Shown here: piece by piece, positions 28,645-35,630 of the stretch
Layout of the letters: the number at the start of each line of letters is the position of its first letter
How positions within the stretch are numbered: the stretch's first letter is position 1
Origin: an uncultured Pirellula sp.
Lineage (GTDB): Bacteria > Planctomycetota > Planctomycetia > Pirellulales > Pirellulaceae
Direction of reading: 5' to 3'
Length of the DNA stretch: 35,831 nt
Assembly: GCA_903858115.1 (NCBI GenBank)
Contig: CAIOHR010000415.1
Span: 1-35,831, forward strand
Position numbers and translations under genes: made by a program
Notes under the pieces: generated by a model
The model's input: the letters and a program-made list of their open reading frames with translations, nothing else
Databases searched by the model: none
What the model was told of the DNA's origin: nothing

Positions 28645-29283
28645 TTAGGAATGTTTGTGGTCGGGAGTCATGGCTTGCGATAGGTCGCCAAACTTTCGCG
28701 TCAAGCGTTCGCGAAGTGCTAATCGAGCTCGAAGCAATCGAACCTTAACTGTCGACTCTGTCAGTTCTAAGGCTTGTGCGGTTTCACGCACCGAGAGCCC
28801 TTCGACGTCGCGTAGAACGAAGACCAGCCGATATTTGTCGTCGAGTTCTAAGAGGGCTTTCTCGAGCTCCGCTTGGACCTCTGCCTGCTGTACGATCTCA
28901 TCCGCCGTCTGACTCCAAGGTGCGATGAATTCCGGGTGCGGTACATCACCGTAGCTGTCTTCAGATGTCATTTCCGACACCGAAATCATCTTCACCGTTC
29001 GCTTTTTTCGCAGAAGTTTCAGAGCATTGTTGGTTCCGATGCGCAGAACCCAAGTCGCAACGGATGACTCTTCACGGAAGTCAGCTATATGCTCGATCAG
29101 TGCCAGGAATGTTTGCTGCGTGGCGTCTTCCGCATCCTGAGCTTGTTGAAGAATTCGAAAGGTCAAGCCGTAGACTCGCGGCTGAAGCTTGGCGACGAGT
29201 TGCTGAAATGCAGCAAAATCGCCCCCCTTGGCTTGGTGCAGCAAGTCCGTCTCCGTAGGCTGATCCAGTAGTTGATTCTCCAT
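28645..29283 (-). CDS. ECF RNA polymerase sigma factor (sulfur locus)
   Basis: A protein of 212 residues from ATG at 29283, with a GGGAAG sequence close upstream; a TTG four codons earlier is less likely. Region 2: AKLQPRVYGLTFRILQQAQDAEDATQQTFLALIEHI with the DAEDxxQxTF signature, then SSVATWVLRIGTNNALKLLRKKR. Region 4: ALLELDDKYRLVFVLRDVEGLSVRETAQALELTESTVKVRLLRARLALRERL, a full helix-turn-helix. Typical ECF length. It heads a minus-strand unit (anti-sigma, TsdA-like cytochrome, decayed rhodanese, DUF2202) and shares a 203-base divergent region with the plus-strand sulfur genes, so it could control both arms. Confidence 0.92.
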   Translation of the reverse strand: MENQLLDQPTETDLLHQAKGGDFAAFQQLVAKLQPRVYGLTFRILQQAQDAEDATQQTFLALIEHIADFREESSVATWVLRIGTNNALKLLRKKRTVKMISVSEMTSEDSYGDVPHPEFIAPWSQTADEIVQQAEVQAELEKALLELDDKYRLVFVLRDVEGLSVRETAQALELTESTVKVRLLRARLALRERLTRKFGDLSQAMTPDHKHS

Positions 29284-29486
29284 TTTGCTTCCCAATCAAT
29301 CGCGAGGAAAAGTCGACGAATTTCCAAATTCGACTGGACCGCATTGTAACCTTTTCTCCCTTCGTGGCTCTACCCTCACGTAACGAACAAGAAACCAATT
29401 CATGAAAAGACCGTGGTTACGTCAAATCCAGAACGTACCGATCGAGCGTCAACACTAGCATTCTTAACAAATGGGGTTTTCGAAAG
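29284..29486. promoter_or_regulatory. divergent control region of the sulfur locus
   Basis: The 203-base gap lies between the ECF sigma gene and the rhodanese gene. ACGTAAC (29378-29384) and GTTACGT (29416-29422) form a 7-base dyad with 31 bases between the arms. A further GTAAC lies at 29346-29350. GTTAC-type elements occur on both strands and may be recognition boxes for the locus sigma factor or an operator, but no consensus is known to me for this group. Confidence 0.35.
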
Positions 29487-30089
29487 ATGAGTAGTAGCAT
29501 AACCGCAGCCGAATTCCGCAATCTCGTTTCATCCGGCCATCGCGTTGAATTGATCGACGTACGAACGCCAGTTGAATTTCAAGAGGTTCACGTACAGATC
29601 GCCCGCAACGAACCGTTGGATCGGCTCGATCCTAAGGCGATTCAAGGTTCCCGGAAGGGGGCAACTAGCGAACCTCTCTACGTTATCTGTCGATCCGGTG
29701 CCCGCGGCAAACAAGCGTGCGAAAAACTACTTGCGGCTGGCCTCACGAACATCATCAACATCGAAGGAGGGACAACCGCCTGTGTCGAAGCGGGTGTTTC
29801 TGTCGTTCGTGGCAAGAAAGCAGTCTCGCTTGAACGGCAAGTTCGAATTGCCGCAGGCATGATGGTCTTTGCTGGAGCGACGCTTGGATACTTCGTTCAC
29901 CCCTATTGGATTGGTTTATCAGCTTTTGTTGGTGCAGGACTAGTGTTCGCCGGTATCACAGATACATGTGCCATGGGGATGATGATAGCACGTATGCCAT
30001 GGAATCAAGTCAAAGCAGAAGTAACGCCGACTGCTGCCACATCGTCCACAAGCAGTTGCAAGGATGCAGCCACCGGTTGCTGCAACTGA
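29487..30089 (+). CDS. membrane rhodanese with DUF2892 domain (YgaP-like)
   Basis: A protein of 200 residues. Residues 1-110 form a rhodanese domain: VELIDVRTPVEFQEVH, then VICRSGARGKQACEKL with active-site C68, then TNIINIEGGTTACVEAG. Residues about 118-170 give two hydrophobic helices (IAAGMMVFAGATLGYFV and YWIGLSAFVGAGLVFAGITDTCAMGMM) matching the DUF2892 tail of YgaP-like inner-membrane rhodaneses. The C-terminus ends in a short Cys-rich tail (SCKDAATGCCN) that might carry extra sulfane sulfur or metal. The rhodanese would take persulfide sulfur at the membrane face and pass it on. It is the first gene of the plus-strand sulfur operon, 56 bases before the persulfide dioxygenase. Confidence 0.9.
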   Translation: MSSSITAAEFRNLVSSGHRVELIDVRTPVEFQEVHVQIARNEPLDRLDPKAIQGSRKGATSEPLYVICRSGARGKQACEKLLAAGLTNIINIEGGTTACVEAGVSVVRGKKAVSLERQVRIAAGMMVFAGATLGYFVHPYWIGLSAFVGAGLVFAGITDTCAMGMMIARMPWNQVKAEVTPTAATSSTSSCKDAATGCCN

Positions 30090-30145
30090 CCGACCAACCT
30101 AAGCAAATATCGAACTGTAACTCAAGAAACGAATTGGACTACAAA

Positions 30146-31570
30146 ATGTTACTCAAATACTTTTACGACAAATCACTCGCACATGCCTCCTATATGGTTG
30201 GCTGCCAACGTACAGGCGAAGCAATCGTTATTGACCCAAGCCGAACTGTCGAGCAGTATCTCGAAGCTGCTGCTGCCGAAGGTCTGCGAATCACTGGCTC
30301 AGCCGAGACCCACATTCATGCCGACTTCGTTTCAGGCTCCCGCGAGTTGGCCGACCGAGTTGGTGCAAAGCTCTATCTGTCCGATGAAGGGCCAGCAGAT
30401 TGGAAATACCAGTTCGCGGACAAGCATAGGACACAATTGCTCAAGGATGGTGACGTCATCCAAGTAGGAAAAATCAAACTGGAGGTAATGCATACTCCTG
30501 GTCACACTCCCGAGCACATCTCCTTTGTGTTGACTGATGAAGGTGGTGGTGCAAACGTCCCGATGGGCATCTTCACGGGAGACTTTGTCTTTGTGGGCTC
30601 GATTGGTCGCCCTGATTTACTTGAGACCGCTGCAGGCGTGGTTGGCAGCGCGGAAAAAGGCGCTCGCCAGCTTTATCATTCGATCGAGCGATTCAAGAAC
30701 CTACCAGATCACGTCCAAGTTTGGCCAGCTCACGGTGCCGGTAGCGCATGCGGCAAAGGCCTAGGAGCGATTCCCTCATCCACCGTTGGTTATGAAAAGC
30801 TCTTCAATCCATCGCTTCAGTATCATGAAGAACAAGAGTTTGTCGATTACATCCTCGCTGACCAGCCTGAAACACCGTTCTATTTTGCGGTAATGAAGCG
30901 TGTGAATAAGGTCGGGCCCGAATTGGTTCGAAATCTGCCTAGTGTAAACTCTATTCCTTCGGATGACTTGGTGAGAAGCTCGCATGAGCAGATGGTCATC
31001 GACATTCGAAGCTCTGCAAATTTCGCAGATGGCCACGTCGCTGGGGCGATTAACGTTCCTTCGAATTCACTGGTGCAGTGGGCTGGCTTCTTTGTCGATT
31101 ACAACAATCCGCTCTATCTGTTGACAGATGCAGATTCTTTAGCCGCAAACCTGCGCAGCCTTCGTTCGATTGGGATCGATAATGTTCAAGGCTACTTTGA
31201 CATCAAAGCTGCCGATGTCCAGAGACAATTTACGGAAGCATATTCTTCGGCCACACCAAGGGAGTTAGCCGCTCGCATCGAGGACGGATCAGTGCGACTC
31301 GTCGATGTCCGTGCAGCCACTGAGTTCCATGAAGGGCACATCAACAACGCGCAGCATAAGTTCCTCGGCAAACTCCTGCGGGAGCTTTCACAGATTGACA
31401 AGTCCAAGCCAATCGTCGTCCAGTGTCTAGCTGGAGGTCGATCCGCGATTGGTACCAGTATTCTTCAGCGAGCTGGATTCGATGTCACGAATATGACCGG
31501 AGGATACAAAGCCTGGCTCGCATCAGGACTGCCCAATCACCTCGAAGAGCCAACTACGGTTGGTACCTAA
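30146..31570 (+). CDS. MBL-fold persulfide dioxygenase with two rhodanese domains (CstB/ETHE1-like)
   Basis: A protein of 474 residues from ATG at 30146; the upstream open frame overlaps the rhodanese gene and is not coding. Residues 1-235 form an ETHE1-like metallo-beta-lactamase domain: THIHADFVSG with H56 and H58, HTPGHTPEH with H116 and H120, GDFVFVGSIGRPDL with D146, and WPAHGAGSACGK. The 2-His/1-Asp iron site of persulfide dioxygenases is therefore visible. Residues about 255-350 form a rhodanese domain with no active-site Cys (PLYLLTDAD in its place), a pseudo-rhodanese. Residues about 360-465 form an active one with QCLAGGRSA and C427. The fused enzyme should oxidise a persulfide to sulfite and pass sulfane sulfur via the rhodanese Cys, as in CstB. 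TauE/SafE follows 55 bases later. Confidence 0.9.
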   Translation: MLLKYFYDKSLAHASYMVGCQRTGEAIVIDPSRTVEQYLEAAAAEGLRITGSAETHIHADFVSGSRELADRVGAKLYLSDEGPADWKYQFADKHRTQLLKDGDVIQVGKIKLEVMHTPGHTPEHISFVLTDEGGGANVPMGIFTGDFVFVGSIGRPDLLETAAGVVGSAEKGARQLYHSIERFKNLPDHVQVWPAHGAGSACGKGLGAIPSSTVGYEKLFNPSLQYHEEQEFVDYILADQPETPFYFAVMKRVNKVGPELVRNLPSVNSIPSDDLVRSSHEQMVIDIRSSANFADGHVAGAINVPSNSLVQWAGFFVDYNNPLYLLTDADSLAANLRSLRSIGIDNVQGYFDIKAADVQRQFTEAYSSATPRELAARIEDGSVRLVDVRAATEFHEGHINNAQHKFLGKLLRELSQIDKSKPIVVQCLAGGRSAIGTSILQRAGFDVTNMTGGYKAWLASGLPNHLEEPTTVGT

Positions 31571-31625
31571 ATCTCTCACCAAAACCTGCTGTCATTCGCC
31601 TCTGCTAGAAATCGAATACACCCCT

Positions 31626-32447
31626 ATGGACACCATCGCAATCTTGACCATCGTGCTTGGAGCCTTTGTTGGCTTCTCGCTCGGTCTCACAGGGGGTGGT
31701 GGTGCAATTTTTGCTGTTCCCATTCTCATCTATGGATTGGGAGTGCCAGCTAGAGAGGCAGTTGGAATTTCGCTTCTGACGGTTGGCAGTACGGCATTTG
31801 TCGGATTTGTTCAACGAGCTCGACGAAGAATGGTTGAGTTCCCCACTGGCCTGCTGTTTGCTTTCGCTGGAATGATCGGAGCCCCCATTGGTTCTAAGCT
31901 GGCAGACTACATTCCAGAGCCCGTCTTACTTGCTCTGTTTGCCGGGCTGATGATTCTGATCGCTGTTCGAATGTGGTTGAAGGCGAATGAAAAGGGAGCA
32001 AATCTACCCATCCTTGATAGCGATAACGCTGGGCCAACGTGTCGAAGAGATCCGGAGGGCCGTTTGCGTCTGACGTCTCAATGCGCGATGTTGCTAGGCG
32101 TAGTCGGCCTGAGCGCGGGTATTTTAACGGGCATGTTTGGTGTGGGTGGTGGTTTCATCATTGTCCCTGCCTTGGTTTCGTTCGCATGCATGGGAATGCA
32201 ACGCGCGATAGGAACGTCGCTCCTAATCATCACACTTGTTAGTTTGTCAGGAACGTCGGGCCACCTATTAGCCGGCAAAGAGCTATCGCTTCAAACTGCT
32301 GGCTTATTCACATTGGGTAGCCTTGTTGGTTTGTTTCTAGGCAGTTGGCTTGCACAGCGAATGGCGGGCCCAATGCTACAACGTCTATTTGCAGTCTCAA
32401 TCGTGTTGGTTGCCGCATACGTCATTTTTCAAACAGTCACGCGGTAG
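31626..32447 (+). CDS. TauE/SafE-family sulfite/organosulfonate exporter
   Basis: A protein of 273 residues from ATG at 31626; the frame is open upstream into the dioxygenase gene but the ATG precedes the first helix. There are about eight hydrophobic helices in two halves. Each half carries the glycine-rich family motif: FSLGLTGGGGAIFAVPIL near the start and LTGMFGVGGGFIIVPALV in the middle, giving the GxGGG..xVP pattern in both. A hydrophilic loop lies at about residues 120-155. Members export sulfite, sulfoacetate or related anions, which fits disposal of sulfite made by the neighbouring persulfide dioxygenase. It is the third gene of the operon. Confidence 0.88.
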   Translation: MDTIAILTIVLGAFVGFSLGLTGGGGAIFAVPILIYGLGVPAREAVGISLLTVGSTAFVGFVQRARRRMVEFPTGLLFAFAGMIGAPIGSKLADYIPEPVLLALFAGLMILIAVRMWLKANEKGANLPILDSDNAGPTCRRDPEGRLRLTSQCAMLLGVVGLSAGILTGMFGVGGGFIIVPALVSFACMGMQRAIGTSLLIITLVSLSGTSGHLLAGKELSLQTAGLFTLGSLVGLFLGSWLAQRMAGPMLQRLFAVSIVLVAAYVIFQTVTR

Positions 32448-32529
32448 CATAGAGAGATTGCAGAATTTCCGAATGAGTTTTAAGTCAAATAACTAGCGTC
32501 ATATCGAATCGAAATTGAGGACAACACTT

Positions 32530-33642
32530 ATGTCAGTAACGTACAAAGCCCCACTTCTTCAACTGGTAACTATGTCCCTCGTCGGTCTTGCTAGCCTGTC
32601 GTTTTTGAATGATGCCAATGCGCAACCCGGCCAAGGACGAGGGCTGGGATTTCGTGGCGGTCAAGGCCCAGGCGGTCCAGGACATGGTGGCCCAGGGCGT
32701 GGGCCAGGAATGCAAGGAAACGGGCCACGAGCTGAACAGCATGACGACCGACATGACTCAGATCGTGAGGTGTTTCAGTTTCTTCTAACTAACCACGAGA
32801 AGATCAGGCGCACGGTCAAAGAGCTTCCCAACGGTGTCGAGACACTGACGGAATCCGAAACTCCTTATGTAGCAGCCAAGATTAAGGAACACGTGGAGTG
32901 GATGAGCGTTCGCATTAAGGATGCAAAGCCAATTCGAATGCGTGACCCACTCTTCGCGGAAATTTTCAAGCATACCGACAAGATCAAAATGCACCATGAA
33001 GACACAGACAAAGGTGTCCGCGTTACCGAAACCTCCGACGACCCTGTTGTCGTAAAGTTGATTCAAGCACATGCAAAAGTTGTCTCAGGATTCGTCGAAC
33101 GGGGCTTCGCAGAAGCCATGAAGAATCACGCCGTCCCTGACGCGAAGGGAATAGGTTCGGCTCCTGTGACGCCAACCAATCCAGTAATACCAAAGCATGG
33201 TTCCGTAGTTCGATTACCAAACGCCGCTCACCAACCGCGCGAAGGAACCAAGATTCTTATCGACGTCACACGCGGTAGCGAACCAGCGGAACTGAATGCG
33301 GCGATTGATAAAGTCGCCAAGTATCTAAACATCTATGCGGGCGGCGGAGCAAATCCTGCAAAAGGGCAGTTCGCTGTAATCTTTCACGGTGATGCAACAC
33401 TGGCTGTCCTAAATGACGATGCGTACTCCGCAAAGTTCAAGACAAATGGCAATCCAAATCTCGATCTGCTTCACCAACTCCATGAACAAGGAGTCGAGTT
33501 ATTTGTCTGCGGCCAAACATTGATCAGTAAAGATGCAAAGCCCGAAGAAGTAGCCGTGTTTATTGATACTGCCGTTTCTGCGCTGACGGTGGTAGTCAAT
33601 TTGCAGGCCGATGGCTACGCCCACGTGCCGCTTGGGAAATAG
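32530..33642 (+). CDS. exported protein with C-terminal DsrE/DsrF-like domain
   Basis: A protein of 370 residues from ATG at 32530, chosen because GAGG lies nine bases upstream. A signal peptide (LVTMSLVGLASLSFLNDANAQ) is followed by a collagen-like Gly/Pro/Arg-rich stretch (about 32-70). A helical middle domain (about 80-200) has a EVFQFLLTNHEKIRRTV opening and a DDPVVVKLIQAHAKVVSGF segment; I do not recognise its family. Residues about 235-368 match the DsrE/DsrF fold: TKILIDVTRGSEPAELNAAIDKVAKYLNIY, KFAVIFHGDA-type strand, and GVELFVCGQTL with C327. DsrE proteins carry sulfur on such a Cys in the cytoplasm; an exported version is unusual. It is the fourth gene of the sulfur operon, 82 bases after TauE/SafE. 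Confidence 0.82.
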   Translation: MSVTYKAPLLQLVTMSLVGLASLSFLNDANAQPGQGRGLGFRGGQGPGGPGHGGPGRGPGMQGNGPRAEQHDDRHDSDREVFQFLLTNHEKIRRTVKELPNGVETLTESETPYVAAKIKEHVEWMSVRIKDAKPIRMRDPLFAEIFKHTDKIKMHHEDTDKGVRVTETSDDPVVVKLIQAHAKVVSGFVERGFAEAMKNHAVPDAKGIGSAPVTPTNPVIPKHGSVVRLPNAAHQPREGTKILIDVTRGSEPAELNAAIDKVAKYLNIYAGGGANPAKGQFAVIFHGDATLAVLNDDAYSAKFKTNGNPNLDLLHQLHEQGVELFVCGQTLISKDAKPEEVAVFIDTAVSALTVVVNLQADGYAHVPLGK

Positions 33643-33676
33643 GATCGAGATTTGTGGCTTTTAAGGAGTGAGAATT

Positions 33677-33742
33677 ATGAAAAATGCATTTGATGTCATC
33701 GCTTGTGCAGCTTTGCTTGTGGCTGGTTGCCAAGCCGAATAG
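33677..33742 (+). CDS. 21-residue lipoprotein-like ORF
   Basis: The ATG at 33677 has an AAGGAG ribosome site about eight bases upstream. The product is basic, hydrophobic and ends VAGCQAE, with LVAGC being a lipobox. The stop follows three residues after the lipobox Cys. It may be a truncated lipoprotein gene, or a tiny lipoprotein. It lies 34 bases behind the DsrE-domain gene and just before a MITE-like element at 33786. No frame-shifted continuation is obvious. Confidence 0.4.
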   Translation: MKNAFDVIACAALLVAGCQAE

Positions 33743-33785
33743 GAATTTAAAAGACACGCACAGCAATGGCTTTGGTCTCAAAACA

Positions 33786-33904
33786 GACACAGCCGACAAA
33801 AGTAGCAGGCAAGCTCCGTCGTGCCGTCCGCTCTTCAAGATTTGTAGGGATTGTAGGTGGACGGCACATGGAATGTGCCTACTTTAACTTTTGTCGGCTG
33901 TGTC
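33786..33904. mobile_element. MITE-like 119-base hairpin element
   Basis: The termini GACACAGCCGACAAAAG (33786-33802) and CTTTTGTCGGCTGTGTC (33888-33904) are perfect 17-base inverted repeats. Inside, GTGCCGTCCGC (33821-33831) and GTGGACGGCAC (33857-33867) pair almost fully, so the whole unit can fold into a long imperfect hairpin. AAAACA flanks both ends (33780-33785 and 33905-33910), a possible 6-base target duplication. It has no coding capacity. Confidence 0.7.
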
Positions 33905-34037
33905 AAAACAAACGCAATACACTGTGCATGTCTTTTGTTGCCCATTTCCTCCGGGAAACGCACCCGATGAGCCTAACGTACAAAGGCCGAACATGGTCAT
34001 TGCTAGAATGCAAAGATTAGCGCCTTGAACAAACTGG

Positions 34038-34137
34038 AACACTAATCGACGCTAATTCACACTAATCTAAAGCGACCACGATCCTACTCCTGTTCTCTAT
34101 TAGCGGAGATTAGCGGAGATTAGTGAAGATTAGTGTT
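34038..34137. repeat. inverted/tandem block of GATTAGTG-type repeats
   Basis: AACACTAATC (34038-34047) is the exact reverse complement of GATTAGTGTT (34128-34137). Between them the left half repeats ACTAATC / GCTAATTC and the right half repeats GATTAGCG and GATTAGTG several times. The 100-base unit could form a hairpin with alternative registers. No gene is inside. Confidence 0.75.
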
Positions 34138-34149
34138 CTGATCCAATGA

Positions 34150-34461
34150 AATCCGAGGAATCGATTACTCGCGATAGACTGGGCTCGAGAACATCCGGAG
34201 AAGCGTCCTCTCACAGTATTGTTCGACTCCGAACGAGGTGGCCCGTCGAAACTGATCTCGGATTTGGGAGTTTCGAGAGAAGTGCGATGGCAAGATTCGC
34301 CATCCGATTACGGTGAACGAACCGCCAATCCAGGATGGTATCTGATGTCGGTCCAACAATTGACACAACGGCAAAACATGTTTTTCAGGAAGGCGAATCC
34401 TGAATCGTGGCCTTTCGATGAAGTAGTGTTGTTTTTTGTGCCCGACGATCCTTTGAGATGA
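34150..34461 (+). pseudogene. C-terminal remnant of a protein, possibly a membrane glycosyltransferase
   Basis: The frame is open from 34150 (after a TGA at 34147-34149) to a TGA at 34461, with no good start; the first possible one is a TTG at 34219. It reads NPRNRLLAIDWAREHPEKRP, then LTVLFDSERGG, and later NPGWYLMSVQQLT. The order NPxNxLL, IDWxxxHPEKRPL and PGWYxxSVQ resembles the soluble tail of large planctomycete ArnT-like membrane glycosyltransferases, but this is a by-eye comparison. The N-terminal membrane part is absent; the inverted-repeat block just upstream may mark the break. Codon pattern looks coding, unlike the surrounding sequence. Confidence 0.4.
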
Positions 34462-35132
34462 AGTTCGCGCCTGCACAGCGCATTCGGAAGCCTTGTTACC
34501 TTGATCGTGGGATTTCGCCAGTACGCTAAACCGCGTGACAATTCAAATCACGCAACCTAAACTGCGGGCCCATTGTTGGACGTTTAAAAGTCGCTAGACA
34601 CCAGAGCGGCGACAAGTTCTTAAAGATCAGCTCTGCATGAGGTGCGATTGGCAAGCTTGGGTACCGAATCGGCCACAGTTTACGGTGCTTCCGTCTATAG
34701 CGCCAGGTGCAAGCGATGACGGAGGCAAGATGCTTGACTTCCATCAAAAAACCGTGATATCAAGGAGACGGCTGACTGGATTGCTTCTCAGCAAGCAAGC
34801 TTGCTTGCCAGGATGAATGATTTGTCGGTCAGTTCGTTGTAGTTCAAAAGCTAGTCGCGGTGAGGTTCATCGTTTGGGAAGACAACCGTGGCTCGTGCAA
34901 CTTCCCCAACAATTTGCTTTGAAAGGAGAAAAAACAGAGTTTGTGTCATATTGTTCTCGCTACATTTTGCGAAACATTAAGCATAGATGTTGCTATGAAC
35001 TCGACCAATCAGATGAAATGACCCCTGGAATGATTTCCACTATAAACCCGCATTGTGTAGAATAAAGAGCATGCTGCGAGCCACTGTGAAAGTAGCGACA
35101 TTTGTGAACCGGAGCTATAACCGAGGAATGCG
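34462..35132. other. gene-poor stretch
   Basis: In 671 bases I find no supported gene. The open frames on both strands are short, overlap each other or have only TTG starts. The stretch holds a GCTAAACCG fragment at 34516-34524 that resembles the edge of the REP-like sequence at 1491-1499, and a perfect palindrome at 34791-34808. The last 60 bases upstream of 35133 probably hold the antitoxin promoter. Confidence 0.45.
34791..34808. repeat. perfect 18-base palindrome
   Basis: GCAAGCAAGCTTGCTTGC is its own reverse complement. No T-run follows, so it is not a simple terminator. It may be a protein-binding dyad or a repeat scar. Confidence 0.6.
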
Positions 35133-35375
35133 ATGGATATTCAATTGCCAACCGAAGCCTGTCAGTTTATAGAGGGAATGGTTGCATCTGGTCAGTATGC
35201 TTCCGTAAGTGACGCGGTTGCCGATGGTGTACGGTTGCTGATGAGTCGCCAGCAGTTGCATTCCGAGATTCAGCAAGGAATTGGTGAGTTAAATGCAGGG
35301 ATGGGCATTGAAGGTTCGCAAGTCTTTGGCGAACTAAGATTGCAAGCACAGAGGCTTAAGCAGCAGGAAGCGTAA
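35133..35375 (+). CDS. ParD-like type II antitoxin
   Basis: A protein of 80 residues with GAGG seven bases before the ATG. It begins MDIQLPTEACQFIEGMVAS, giving a ribbon strand followed by a helix, then GQYASVSDAVADGVRLLMSR, the ParD/RHH helix pattern. The C-terminal half is helical and acidic-polar (LHSEIQQGIGELNAGMGIEG), as expected for a toxin-binding tail. Length is normal for ParD. It should bind DNA as a ribbon-helix-helix dimer and neutralise a ParE toxin. Its stop overlaps by one base (TAATG) the start of the ParE-like stub that follows, the usual antitoxin-toxin arrangement, but the toxin is broken, so it is now an orphan antitoxin. Confidence 0.8.
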   Translation: MDIQLPTEACQFIEGMVASGQYASVSDAVADGVRLLMSRQQLHSEIQQGIGELNAGMGIEGSQVFGELRLQAQRLKQQEA

Positions 35376-35467
35376 TGCCACGGCTGATTTTTTCGCCATC
35401 CTCACGGCAAGCGGAATTCAGCATCGAATGCAAAGACTATCGGCGATCGAACTGCGGCCGATGGTGA
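35375..35467 (+). pseudogene. ParE-like toxin stub
   Basis: It starts MPRLIFSPSSRQ, a good match to the opening strand of ParE/RelE-fold toxins, right after ParD with a one-base overlap. The frame stops after 30 codons. In a shifted frame the next bases read IGDRTAADGEFV, which resembles the ParE helix with its AAxxFV pattern, so a frameshift near 35425-35440 plus loss of the rest is likely. Not functional as it stands. Confidence 0.55.
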
Positions 35468-35490
35468 GTTTGTCTTCTCCACAACAGTAA

Positions 35491-35622
35491 ATGCATCAAA
35501 AGATGAGACTTCCCATGAATGACGCTGAAGAATTCGACCTGAAACCGATCGATTGCGACGTACCGTTACATCGATATCTTTCGGTCCGAATGAGAGATGC
35601 TTTTCGGTGCAATGCTAACTGA
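35491..35622 (+). CDS. possible small ORF, 43 residues
   Basis: In frame ATGs at 35491, 35503 and 35515 lead to a stop at 35622. From the last ATG the product is MNDAEEFDLKPIDCDVPLHR and further. The composition is protein-like and acidic, but I see no ribosome site or known family. It may be a real small protein, a fragment, or chance. Confidence 0.2.
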   Translation: MHQKMRLPMNDAEEFDLKPIDCDVPLHRYLSVRMRDAFRCNAN

Positions 35623-35630
35623 TTGAACCG

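Noticed and set aside
29906..30145. N-terminal extension of the persulfide dioxygenase
   Set aside because: It overlaps the rhodanese gene in another frame; the ATG at 30146 gives the normal MBL-domain start.
34817..35065. Plus-strand 82-codon frame before the antitoxin
   Set aside because: Only a TTG start, no ribosome site, unusual Cys/Arg-rich composition and no resemblance to any family I know.
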